The notes under the pieces were generated by a model. The model worked only from the letters and a program-made list of their open reading frames with translations. It was not told where the DNA came from and ran no database searches. A stretch of 40,152 bases of DNA from an uncultured Alphaproteobacteria bacterium. Its GTDB lineage: Bacteria; Pseudomonadota; Alphaproteobacteria; Geminicoccales; Geminicoccaceae. Made by a program: the position numbers and the translations under genes. The first letter of the stretch is position 1. Each line of letters starts with the position of its first letter. The stretch covers positions 1 to 40,152 of the forward strand of contig CALBAK010000004.1 of assembly GCA_937926445.1 (NCBI GenBank), read 5' to 3'. Positions 17,901 through 24,162 of the stretch are shown here, piece by piece.

Positions 17901-18218
17901 ACGCTCGTCTTGCCGCTCCGGCTGCGCTGGCTCGCGGCTTCCGGATTGTTCGCCGAGGCCCGGTTGAGCCTCGTGCACCAGAAGGTCCAGGACTATCGGC
18001 CGGCCGATGTCGACGACGGCGATTCGACCTTCGCCACCCTCGACGCTGCGGTCGGCTGGCGCTTTCCCGGGCAGCGCGGCAGCATCGCGCTGGTCGCCAC
18101 CAACATTCTCGACAAGGAGTTCGAATATCTCGACGACAACTATCGTACCAACGAGGTTCGCATGGGCTCCTTCGTGCCCGAGGCGACCGTGCTGGTGCGG
18201 GGAACGGTCCGCTTCTAG
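14997..18218 (+). CDS. FecR domain - TPR - outer-membrane beta-barrel fusion protein
   Basis: The 1073-residue protein has a signal peptide (1-25, ending AAARA). A FecR-type domain covers about 28-165 (VGTVIAVEG; LCAGETVTVGQEGRAALRL; VETPYVTAGIEGTEVLVEV). A run of TPR-like helices covers about 215-575 (GRLDEGRAALEIAAALDP; GRPEKAREQLALAKGLDPDD). The last ~490 residues alternate aromatic and polar residues like an outer-membrane barrel and end in RGTVRF, a C-terminal aromatic typical of BAM substrates. No TonB box or plug domain is visible, so it is not a standard TonB-dependent receptor. The FecR domain and TPR would lie in the periplasm. GTG at 14997 has GGGGAG 8 bases upstream. It lies between a CHASE2 cyclase and three small Cys peptides, starting 37 bases before the first. 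Function is unknown; transport or sensing at the surface is inferred. Confidence 0.85.
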   Translation: MSRQPSGLGLLAVLAAVLSTAAARAEDCPSGRTRVGTVIAVEGETRAGSRPIGPSGGPLCAGETVTVGQEGRAALRLDGAGTVLRLDGGTRLVPEVAGEPGSGRVRLLEGLLYFLSQVRRSLTVETPYVTAGIEGTEVLVEVRPGTSELLVLDGRVRLSGPAVPADAAPLLAGEGAKVVAEGRLERTGAPAAPGEALRARARDRLGWTLWYPPVIEAEAARYPRLAEAARALAAGRVEPVLALSAEVREGEEAGLARALEAVVLTARGELEPAAAAAREAVRLAPEAAGPRLAWSYVRQARGDLEAAAEDAAIASRRAPSSALVRARAAELAFMRGELRAARREAEAALALADTALGRIARGFVALAASRPREAEADFEAARALDPGNPAAHLGLALARIRQGRLDEGRAALEIAAALDPTGALPRSYLGRALALDGRPEKAREQLALAKGLDPDDPTPWLASALLELGADRPAVALAELDQAIARNRGRSPFRSRTLLEQDRATQGAALARVYRELGLDTPARLQAQHALARDPGNATAHRFLADMFADRQRYQIARTSEQLQAQLAGPLEAEPVSPRLGYGDVSIAPGAAALFPGFGEYGFAFEHERVTALGTGLVGSSETVAGEGLVGALYDRAALSAGWLSSRTDGFRDHARIDNDLFNLVGRFQVDETLQLQLEGRHRETARGDIVQRFDRDLFFRGQDNRLRQGLARLGAAWRPGAETMALGSLVLTDQREENSRFGPNSVQESRGHLGELQLQERIGPVRLVAGAGLTSIDVDDEFVGPPRTFERRARNAYLYATGEPAEGLRATLGLSLDSYRNRQHDIDAVDPKIGLEWRPSEMLALRAAAARAVKRPLLVDQTLEPTQVAGFTQLFDDVNGTEAWLWGVGADIRLGDGLHTGLQLTWRASSVPSFFGDRPRLDDQDEIRLEGYLAWQALPELGISFEPSFERFDVASGDSPRFPGRADTLVLPLRLRWLAASGLFAEARLSLVHQKVQDYRPADVDDGDSTFATLDAAVGWRFPGQRGSIALVATNILDKEFEYLDDNYRTNEVRMGSFVPEATVLVRGTVRF

Positions 18219-18255
18219 AACGACGTCTTCGCCCAACTCGCCCGGAGGAACGCCC

Positions 18256-18408
18256 GTGCTTCGCTTCACCCCGCGCCTCGCCCTCGTGCTCGCCGCGCCC
18301 TCCATCGCAACGGCGCTGGGGATCCCGGCGGCGCGCGCGGCCGGCGGGAACCCGCCTGTGGTCGATCCGATCGGCGGCGACTCCGTCTGCCGCGAGGTCT
18401 GCAAGTGA
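18256..18408 (+). CDS. Small secreted peptide 1 with IGGD-x2-C C-terminus
   Basis: This 50-residue open frame has a typical Sec signal (MLRFTPRLALVLAAPSIATA, then LGIPAARA) and a mature part of about 22 residues ending DPIGGDSVCREVCK with C45 and C49. The GTG start is preceded by GGAGGAA with a 5-base gap, and the 15-mer GGAGGAACGCCCGTG is identical to that of peptide 3. The IGGD-x2-C ending matches peptides 2 and 3 (IGGDYRC, IGGDYIC), so it appears to be a shorter relative with two rather than six cysteines. Its stop overlaps a GTG that could also begin peptide 2. I know no family for it. The signal peptide, strong RBS and shared motif make it likely to be real. Confidence 0.7.
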   Translation: MLRFTPRLALVLAAPSIATALGIPAARAAGGNPPVVDPIGGDSVCREVCK

Positions 18409-18449
18409 GCCGGCGTCGACCGAACGGGCTGGCCGAGGAGGAACCGACC

Positions 18450-18704
18450 GTGCGATCCACTCTGCTTCGCCCGCTTCGGATTTGCGGCGGGCTGCTCCTC
18501 CTGCTGCCGCTCCTCGCCGCGACACCGAGCGGCGTAGCGGCCGGCGCCGCCGCCTGTCCAGCGGCGGCCCGGAGCTCCCCTCCGCACGCGTGGCAGCCGA
18601 TCGCCACCTGCGACGAGTGCCGCACGAGCGGCAAGCGGAAGGGCTACAAACAGTGCTGCGAGCTCATCGGCGGCGACTATCGCTGCGAATGGGTCCGGTG
18701 CTGA
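18450..18704 (+). CDS. Small secreted six-cysteine peptide 2 (CxxC-CC-C-C family)
   Basis: The 84-residue product has a signal peptide (MRSTLLRPLR, then a Leu-rich core to about A30-A33) and a mature region rich in cysteine. CDECRTSG (C54, C57) is followed 11 residues later by CCELIGGDYRCEWVRC (C69, C70, C79, C84), ending at the last Cys. An additional C36 follows AGAAA and could be a weak lipobox. The start at 18450 (GTG) is chosen because GGAGGAAC lies just upstream in the same arrangement as in peptides 1 and 3, and it gives a clean signal peptide. A longer form from the GTG at 18405 is possible. Spacing C-x2-C-x11-CC-x8-C-x4-C is identical to peptide 3. Disulfide-stabilised peptide or metal ligand are the natural guesses. 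Neither is shown. Confidence 0.78.
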   Translation: MRSTLLRPLRICGGLLLLLPLLAATPSGVAAGAAACPAAARSSPPHAWQPIATCDECRTSGKRKGYKQCCELIGGDYRCEWVRC

Positions 18705-18714
18705 GGAACGACCG

Positions 18715-18732
18715 CGAGCGGAGGATCGCTCG
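18715..18732 (+). other. Hairpin just upstream of the peptide 3 ribosome binding site
   Basis: CGAGCG (18715-18720) and CGCTCG (18727-18732) form a perfect 6-bp stem around GAGGAT. It ends 5 bases before GGGAGGAA of peptide 3. It could set relative expression of peptides 2 and 3 by mRNA processing or partial termination. Confidence 0.4.
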
Positions 18733-18749
18733 AGAAGGGAGGAACGCCC

Positions 18750-19049
18750 GTGACGAAACTCGACGAAGAAGCCCTGGAGCGGCTCACCCGCAGCTTGCGC
18801 GACACGATCGCCGAGCGCGGCATCAGCGGGCTTCTGCTGATCGACGGCGAGGGTCGGCCGGTGCTGCTTCCCTGGGGCGAAGTCGCAGCCCACGAGCCCT
18901 GCGAGGCCGAGGAGCCGATCGTCCGCTCGCGCAGCTACACGCTCACGCTCGAGTGCGGGCCCTGCAAAACGAGCGGACCGCACGCCGGCAAGCGCCGCTG
19001 CTGCGAGCTGATCGGCGGCGACTATATCTGTCGCTGGGTGCGCTGCTGA
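18750..19049 (+). CDS. Six-cysteine peptide 3 with a soluble leader, paralogue of peptide 2
   Basis: The 99-residue product has no signal peptide. Residues 1-68 (MTKLDEEALERLTRSLRDTI, then GISGLLLIDGEGRPVLLPWG) look like a soluble, partly helical domain. The C-terminus carries CGPCKTSG (C69, C72) and CCELIGGDYICRWVRC (C84, C85, C94, C99), with the same spacing as peptide 2 and 14 of the last 16 residues identical. Four of those identical residues use different codons in the two genes, which indicates selection on the protein. C51 is extra. GTG at 18750 has GGGAGGAACGCCC directly upstream. The leader-plus-Cys-core layout recalls a peptide precursor, but no modification or export enzyme is adjacent. 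Function unknown. Confidence 0.78.
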   Translation: MTKLDEEALERLTRSLRDTIAERGISGLLLIDGEGRPVLLPWGEVAAHEPCEAEEPIVRSRSYTLTLECGPCKTSGPHAGKRRCCELIGGDYICRWVRC

Positions 19050-19100
19050 GCCGGGGCCGGGATCCCCACACCGCTCGAGATCGCCGGGCGATCGGTTCCC

Positions 19101-19125
19101 GCCGCGGACGGGATCCGCCCGCGGC
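19101..19125. terminator. Hairpin between convergent peptide 3 and iolE genes
   Basis: GCCGCGG (19101-19107) pairs with CCGCGGC (19119-19125). Inside, GCGGA/TCCGC offers an alternative stem. It lies in the 90-base gap between two converging genes, 15 bases before the iolE stop, so it may serve both. No T-run is present. Confidence 0.4.
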
Positions 19126-19139
19126 CGACGGCCGGCCCC

Positions 19140-20063
19140 TCAGCGCTCGATCGCGACCCCGGCCGCGGCGCAGGCGGCGCGGATCGCCTCGTTGCCCATC
19201 GTCGCGTAGCGCAAGGGCTCGGCCTTTTTCGGGTCCTGCTCGGCCTCGACCACGACCCAGCCGCGATAGCCCACTTCGGCCAAGAGCCTCGCCACCTCGT
19301 CGAAGTCTACGCAGCCCTCGGGATCGCCGGGCACGGTGAACACGCCCTCGAGCACGCCCTTCAAGAAACTCCAGCGCTCGCTTCGGACCTTCTCGAGCAC
19401 GGCCGGGCGCAGGTTCTTGGCGTGCACGTGGACGATGCGCCCCGCATGCCGGCGGAACGTCGCGGCCAGGTCGCCGCCCGCGAAGGTCAGATGGCCCGTG
19501 TCGAACAGGAGCCCCACGCTCGTGTCGGTGTTCGCCATCAAGAGGTCGATCTCGGCCTCGGTCTCGACCACCGTGCCCATGTGGTGGTGGTAGGCCATCG
19601 GGCACGCTTCGGCCGCGAGCCAATCGGCGAGCTTGGTGAGCTTCTCGCCGTAGCGGCGCAGATCGTCCGGCTTCAGCTTCGGCCGGTCGGCAACCGGCAC
19701 GGCCATACGGTTCTGCACCGTGCCCGTGGTCTCGGCATAGACCAACACCGGGCAGCCCATGGCCTGGAGGAGGTGGAGATGCGGGGCGAGTCGCTTCTTC
19801 TCCTCCTCGAGCGTGAGGTCGAGAAGCCCGCCCGAGAACCAGCCCGAGACCAGCACGAGCCCGTGCGCCTCGAGCAGCGGGCGGAGCGCTCGCGGATCGT
19901 TCGGGAACTTGCCGCCCTTCTCGATGCCCGAATAACCCGCCCGCGCCGCTTCGGCGAGGCAGCGCTCGAGCGGGATGTCGCGGCCGAGCTGGGGCAGGTC
20001 GTCGTTCGACCAGCCGATCGGGTTGATGCCGAGCCGCACGCTCGCCTTCGCTCGCTCCGCCAA
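19140..20063 (-). CDS. iolE: Inosose dehydratase (xylose isomerase-like TIM barrel)
   Basis: The 307-residue product has the IolE signature near its start (VRLGINPIGWSNDDLPQLG). TIM-barrel strands bear metal ligands: YSGIEKGGKF, MAYHHHMGTVVET, LLFDTGHLTFAGGD, IVHVHAKNLR and WVVVEAEQDP. It dehydrates 2-keto-myo-inositol (scyllo-inosose) to 3D-trihydroxycyclohexane-1,2-dione, the substrate of IolD encoded just upstream. The start is TTG at 20063, three bases after the iolD stop, with GGGAG about 8 bases before it. A GTG at 20039 would give MRLGINPIGW and is a fair alternative. iolD and iolE form a minus-strand operon. Confidence 0.93.
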   Translation of the reverse strand: MAERAKASVRLGINPIGWSNDDLPQLGRDIPLERCLAEAARAGYSGIEKGGKFPNDPRALRPLLEAHGLVLVSGWFSGGLLDLTLEEEKKRLAPHLHLLQAMGCPVLVYAETTGTVQNRMAVPVADRPKLKPDDLRRYGEKLTKLADWLAAEACPMAYHHHMGTVVETEAEIDLLMANTDTSVGLLFDTGHLTFAGGDLAATFRRHAGRIVHVHAKNLRPAVLEKVRSERWSFLKGVLEGVFTVPGDPEGCVDFDEVARLLAEVGYRGWVVVEAEQDPKKAEPLRYATMGNEAIRAACAAAGVAIER

Positions 20064-20066
20064 GGT

Positions 20067-21914
20067 CTACACTCCCACCCGCTGACGCTGCTTGCCGGCC
20101 CGGTGCCGGGCGAAGGCCTCCTGCACGCTGGTCCGGGCGCTCACCTCGGGCGTGCCGCATTCCCACCAGGCGCCGTTGCCCTCGGTCCAGTCGCGGGCCT
20201 GGACCTCGATGTGGATCACGGTCGTCCGATCGGTCGCCTTGGCGCGCTCGAAGGCATCCTCGAGCTCGCCCACGCCGCGGGCGCGAATGCCGATCGCCCC
20301 CATCGCCTCGGCGTGCTTGGCGAAGTCGACCCGGACGACCTCGCCCGCCCGGCGGCAGTCTTCGAGCTGGTTGTTGAAGGAGGGGATGCCCTTGGCCCGC
20401 TGCAGCCGGTCGATCACCGCGAAGCCGCCGTTGTCGCAGACCACGACGATCAGCTTGTGGCCGGTCGAGACGCTCGAATAGATGTCGGAATTCATCATCA
20501 GATAGCTGCCGTCGCCCACCATGACGACGACGTCGCGCGAGGGGTCGGCCATCTTGGCGCCGAGCCCGCCCGCGATCTCGTAGCCCATACAGGAGAAGCC
20601 GAACTCGCAATCGAAGCTCGAGGTCGCGCGGGCCCGCCAGGCCATGCAGAGCTCGCCCGGCAGGCCGCCCGCCGCCGTGAGCACCAGATCGCGCGGGTCG
20701 GCGAGCCGGTTCACGATGCCGATCACCTGCGCGTAGCTCGGCACCTCGGCATTGGTCGGCCGGGTCCGCTCGTCGATGAAGGCGTTCCATTCGGCGTAGC
20801 GCGTCTTGCCCGTGGCGAGCCAGTCGGTCGGTGCCCGCCAGTCGCCGAGCGCGGCATCGAGCTCCTCGAGGGCGACGAGCGCGTCGCCCACCACCGGCTG
20901 CGCCCGATGCTTGGTCGCATCGAAGCGGGCGGCGTTGATCGCCACGATCCGCGCCTCGGGATGGAAGAGCGACCAGGAGGCGGTCGTGAAGTCCTGCAGT
21001 CGGGTGCCGATCGCGAGCAGGAGGTCGGCCTCGGCCGCCATGGCGTTGGCCGAGCTCGAGCCCAGGATCCCGATCGGGCCCACATTGCAGGGATGTTCGT
21101 GCAGGAGCACGGTGCGGCCGGCGATCGTCTCGGCGACCGGCAGGCCGCGCCGCTCGGCGACGGCCGCGAGCACCGCCTCGGCCTCGCTGTAACGGACCCC
21201 GCCCCCCGCGATCACGAGCGGCCGCTGTGCCGCGCGCAGAAGTGCGACCGCCTTCTCGAGTTCGCGCCGGTCCGGTCGCGGCCGCCGCGGCTCGTGGACC
21301 ACGGGCTCGAAGAAGCGCACCGGCCAGTCGAAGGCTTCGCCCTGGACGTCCTGGCAGAGGCCGAGGAAGGCCGGACCGCAGTCGGCCGGATCGAGCATGG
21401 TGGCGAGCGCCTGAGGCAGCGAGGATAGGAGCTGTTCCGGCCGCGTGATGCGGTCCCAATAGCGCACGACGGGCTTGAAAGCGTCGTTCACCGAGACCGT
21501 CGGATCGCCGAACTGCTCGATCTGCTGGAGGACCGGGTCGGGCGCCCGGCTCGCGAAATAGTCGCCCGAGAGCAGGAGCACGGGCAGCCGGTTGGTGTGG
21601 CCGACCCCGGCTGCGGTGACCATGTTCGCTGCTCCCGGGCCGATCGAGGATGTGGCGACCATGATCTGCCGGCGGCGTTTGGCCTTGGCGAAGCCGAGAG
21701 CGGCGAGCGCCATGCCCTGCTCGTTCTGGCCGCGCCAGGTGGGCAACTCGTCCCGCACCGCCTCGAGGGCTTCCGAGAGACAGGTCACGTTGCCGTGCCC
21801 GAAGATCGCGAACACGCCCGGGAAGAGCGGTACCTCCCGCCCCTCGATTCGGGTCCGCTGGGCGATCAACCAGCGCACGAGCGCCTGCGCCATGGTCAAC
21901 CGGAAGGTCCGCAT
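20067..21914 (-). CDS. iolD: 3D-(3,5/4)-trihydroxycyclohexane-1,2-dione hydrolase
   Basis: The 615-residue thiamine-diphosphate enzyme has the usual three domains: an N-terminal Pyr domain (PLFPGVFAIFGHGNV; catalytic Glu in WRGQNEQGMALAALGFAKA), a central domain (PLVIAGGGVRYSEAE), and a C-terminal PP domain with the TPP motif GDGSYLMMNSDIYSS ending in VVVCDNGGF. ASSFDCEFGFSCMGYEIAGG-type residues precede the motif. It opens the cyclohexane ring in myo-inositol breakdown to give 5-deoxy-glucuronate. ATG at 21914 has GGGAGG 4 bases upstream. It is co-transcribed with iolE, with iolG divergent. IolB, IolC, IolA and a transporter are not in the window. Confidence 0.95.
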   Translation of the reverse strand: MRTFRLTMAQALVRWLIAQRTRIEGREVPLFPGVFAIFGHGNVTCLSEALEAVRDELPTWRGQNEQGMALAALGFAKAKRRRQIMVATSSIGPGAANMVTAAGVGHTNRLPVLLLSGDYFASRAPDPVLQQIEQFGDPTVSVNDAFKPVVRYWDRITRPEQLLSSLPQALATMLDPADCGPAFLGLCQDVQGEAFDWPVRFFEPVVHEPRRPRPDRRELEKAVALLRAAQRPLVIAGGGVRYSEAEAVLAAVAERRGLPVAETIAGRTVLLHEHPCNVGPIGILGSSSANAMAAEADLLLAIGTRLQDFTTASWSLFHPEARIVAINAARFDATKHRAQPVVGDALVALEELDAALGDWRAPTDWLATGKTRYAEWNAFIDERTRPTNAEVPSYAQVIGIVNRLADPRDLVLTAAGGLPGELCMAWRARATSSFDCEFGFSCMGYEIAGGLGAKMADPSRDVVVMVGDGSYLMMNSDIYSSVSTGHKLIVVVCDNGGFAVIDRLQRAKGIPSFNNQLEDCRRAGEVVRVDFAKHAEAMGAIGIRARGVGELEDAFERAKATDRTTVIHIEVQARDWTEGNGAWWECGTPEVSARTSVQEAFARHRAGKQRQRVGV

Positions 21915-21942
21915 GGGCCTCCCTCCCCGCTCCGCCGGACGG

Positions 21943-21970
21943 ACCATACAGCCCACCCTGCCCGGGGCAA
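21943..21970 (-). promoter_or_regulatory. Candidate sigma-70 promoter for iolD-iolE
   Basis: Read on the minus strand: TTGCCC (21970-21965), 16 bases, TATGGT (21948-21943). It lies 29 bases before the iolD ATG and has the same form as the putA candidate. Confidence 0.45.
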
Positions 21971-22270
21971 GGCGGCCGCGGCGGGCCGGGCCCCGCACGC
22001 CGGCTACCCGGGCTGCGGGGCAGAGAGCGCTGGCCGACCAGCGTCGCGATCGCGCCGCCCCGTCGCCGCCCTCGGACGCGCGGCTTCCGATGCCCGGGTG
22101 CGGGCTGGGCTCACCCCTCCCGTGTCGGCGGAACCGCCGTGCGCGAGCCGTGCGGCGCCAGCCGTCCCGTGCCCCCCTTCCCGCCCGACGTCGCATCTGG
22201 ATCGGCGCACCTTCTGCCGCATCGCGATCGCGGTACCGGCCGCGTTCCGCGCGGCGCCCCTTTTCGCGCC

Positions 22271-22289
22271 CCCGGGACCACCTCCCGGG
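22271..22289. repeat. Perfect 7-bp stem hairpin in the iol intergenic region
   Basis: CCCGGGA (22271-22277) and TCCCGGG (22283-22289) around CCACC. It sits 48 bases upstream of the candidate iolG -35. It may be an operator half-site pair or a structured leader; no T-run follows. Confidence 0.45.
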
Positions 22290-22336
22290 CCCGTGGTTCG
22301 GCGAGCCTGCCGTGTCGGCGGAGCGGCCGCCGGCCT

Positions 22337-22365
22337 TTGACAGGGGCGGTCCGATCGGTTCGACT
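22337..22365 (+). promoter_or_regulatory. Candidate sigma-70 promoter for iolG
   Basis: A perfect TTGACA (22337-22342), a 17-base spacer and a weak -10 TCGACT (22360-22365). The iolG ATG is 28 bases further on, after GGAGGAGGAA. Confidence 0.45.
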
Positions 22366-22393
22366 GCGCCCGCCGCTGCGGGGGAGGAGGAAC

Positions 22394-23389
22394 ATGCTCC
22401 GTTTCGCGCTGTTCGGCTGTGGCCGGATCGGCCGCATGCACGCGGGCTACGTCGAAGCCCATCCGCGCGCCGAGCTCGCCTGGGCCTTCGACGTCCACCG
22501 CCCGGCGGCCGAGGCGGTCGCCGGCGAGACCGGTGCGAAGGTCGCCGCCACGGTCGAGGAGGCGCTGGCCGATCCCTCGGTCGGTGCGGTGCTGATCGCC
22601 TCCTCGACCCATACGCATGTCGAGCTGATCACCGAGAGTGCCGAAGCGGGCAAGGCCGTCTTCTGCGAGAAGCCCATCGACCTCGACATCGCCGAGGTCG
22701 ACGCCTGCTGGCAGCGGATCGGCCACTTGGGCGTGCCGATCCAGATCGGCTTCAACCGGCGTTTCGATCCTTCCTTCGCGAGCCTCGCCCGGAGGCTCCG
22801 GGCGGGCGAGATCGGCGAGCCGCGCCAGGTGCTGATCACCTCGCGCGATCCCGACATCCCCTCCGACGACTACATGAAGGTCGCGGGGGGTCTGTTGCGC
22901 GACATGACCATCCACGATTTCGACCTCGCCAGGTTCCTGTTGCCCGAGGAACCGGTCGCGGTCTTCGCGGTGGCCAGTGCTCTGATCGACGAGCGGGTGC
23001 GGCGGCTCGGCGAGCACGACACGGCGGTCGTCGTACTGACCACCGCGACCGGCAAGCAGGCCGTGATCACCAACTACCGCCGCGCGGTCTACGGCTACGA
23101 CCAGAGAATCGAGGTCGTGGGCGAGAAGGGCATGCTCAAGGCCGAGAACCGCCACCCTACCACGGTCGAGGCCTGGACCGCCGAGCACACGCGCGCGCGC
23201 GATCCGGTGCTGCACTTCTTCGTCGAGCGCTACCGCGAGGCCTACGCCGCCGAGCTCGACGCCTTCGTCCGCGCCGTGCTCGAGCGGGAGCCCGTGCCGG
23301 TGACCTTCGCCGACGGCCGGGCGGCGCTGCGCCTCGCGGATGCCGCCTACGAATCGCTCGCGACGGGCCGGCTCGTCCGGCTCGACTGA
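22394..23389 (+). CDS. iolG: Inositol 2-dehydrogenase (Gfo/Idh/MocA family)
   Basis: The 331-residue oxidoreductase has the Rossmann motif ALFGCGRIGRMHA (residues 5-17), the conserved EKP (K93) in CEKPIDLD, and GGLLRDMTIHDFDLARFLL with D170 and H174. These are the catalytic Lys/Asp/His set of myo-inositol dehydrogenases. QIGFNRRFDPSF is typical of IolG. It oxidises myo-inositol to scyllo-inosose with NAD+, feeding the IolE-IolD steps encoded divergently. ATG at 22394 follows GGGGAGGAGGAAC. Scyllo-inositol or another sugar-like substrate is possible, but the neighbours make IolG the natural call. Confidence 0.93.
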   Translation: MLRFALFGCGRIGRMHAGYVEAHPRAELAWAFDVHRPAAEAVAGETGAKVAATVEEALADPSVGAVLIASSTHTHVELITESAEAGKAVFCEKPIDLDIAEVDACWQRIGHLGVPIQIGFNRRFDPSFASLARRLRAGEIGEPRQVLITSRDPDIPSDDYMKVAGGLLRDMTIHDFDLARFLLPEEPVAVFAVASALIDERVRRLGEHDTAVVVLTTATGKQAVITNYRRAVYGYDQRIEVVGEKGMLKAENRHPTTVEAWTAEHTRARDPVLHFFVERYREAYAAELDAFVRAVLEREPVPVTFADGRAALRLADAAYESLATGRLVRLD

Positions 23390-23418
23390 GCGACGGGCTC
23401 CGGGCGCGGACCCCGGGG

Positions 23419-23436
23419 CCGGCCTGTTGGGGCCGG
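23419..23436 (+). terminator. Hairpin after iolG
   Basis: CCGGCC (23419-23424) pairs with GGCCGG (23431-23436) around TGTTGG, 30 bases after the iolG stop. Other pairings with the flanking CCCCGGGG are possible. No T-run follows. Confidence 0.35.
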
Positions 23437-24145
23437 GGCGGGCCCGAAGTGGTGGTCGCTGCAGGTCCGGGTCGGCGCCGTGCCCGGTGACGGTCGTCGC
23501 CGAGGCGAGCCGTCCGTCCCGGCCGACATCCGCCGGGCGGTCCGGTGATCGGGCCGATTTCCCGCGACTGGGCGCCGACGCGGCATCGTCGGCAAGACCC
23601 GGCTTCGATCGCGGCACGACCGAAGCGGTAGCGCGCGTCGGCGGTTCGCCGCGGTCCCATGGACCGGGACGATCGCGGAGCGGCTGCGGCCGCACCCGAT
23701 CCGGCTCTGCCCGATCCCGCATCGGAGCGACGCGAAGGCCACGCGCGACCTCCGGGCCACGCCGGCGCTGTACCCGCTCGGACGCGGGGCCGGCTCGAGC
23801 CCGCGCCCCTCGCGAGCGGCTCCCGCGAGCCGAGCCGTTGCCGGATCGCTTCGACACCGGAGAAGCGGTCGCGACGGCGCCCGGCAAGGGTCGGCGGAGT
23901 CGGCGGTCGCCATCTGTCCGCCCCGTAGGTCCCGCACGAGCGCACTCGCGGGTGAGCGCGGCGTCTTTCCGATCCTCGCCCGGCATCCTGTTCCCCCTTT
24001 GCGGAACGAACCCACCGCCCCTTTCCGGCGCCGGGCCGGTCCCGACCCGCGGCCGCTGCCCGCGCGGTCCCAAAGGCCGGGGTCGATCGAACATCGAGCG
24101 GTGCCCCGGCGACCGCATCCCGCTAGGCCTGCCGGGCAGCCACCC

Positions 24146-24162
24146 ACCGTCAACCGGACGGT
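24146..24162. repeat. 6-bp stem hairpin in non-coding DNA
   Basis: ACCGTC (24146-24151) and GACGGT (24157-24162) around AACCG. There is no gene context and its role is unknown. Confidence 0.35.

Larger units (their letters stand above)
21915..22393. other. 479-bp divergent intergenic region, iolD / iolG
   Basis: No gene is visible. It holds a promoter candidate at each end and one strong hairpin (22271-22289). Control of the divergent iol genes, for example by an IolR-type repressor, would act here, but no repressor gene is in the window. Confidence 0.6.

Noticed and set aside
14997-18218. Calling the barrel protein a TonB-dependent siderophore receptor
   Set aside because: No plug domain or TonB box is present; only the barrel-like C-terminus and a FecR domain suggest it, so the siderophore role is unsupported.
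13365-18983. 1872-residue open frame on the minus strand
   Set aside because: It is antisense to the cyclase and FecR-barrel genes, which have clear domains. The shadow frame is Gly/Arg/Glu-rich with no motif.
18256-19049. Calling the peptides a methanobactin or other known RiPP system
   Set aside because: No MbnB/MbnC, radical SAM, YcaO, lanthipeptide synthetase or dedicated exporter gene is adjacent.
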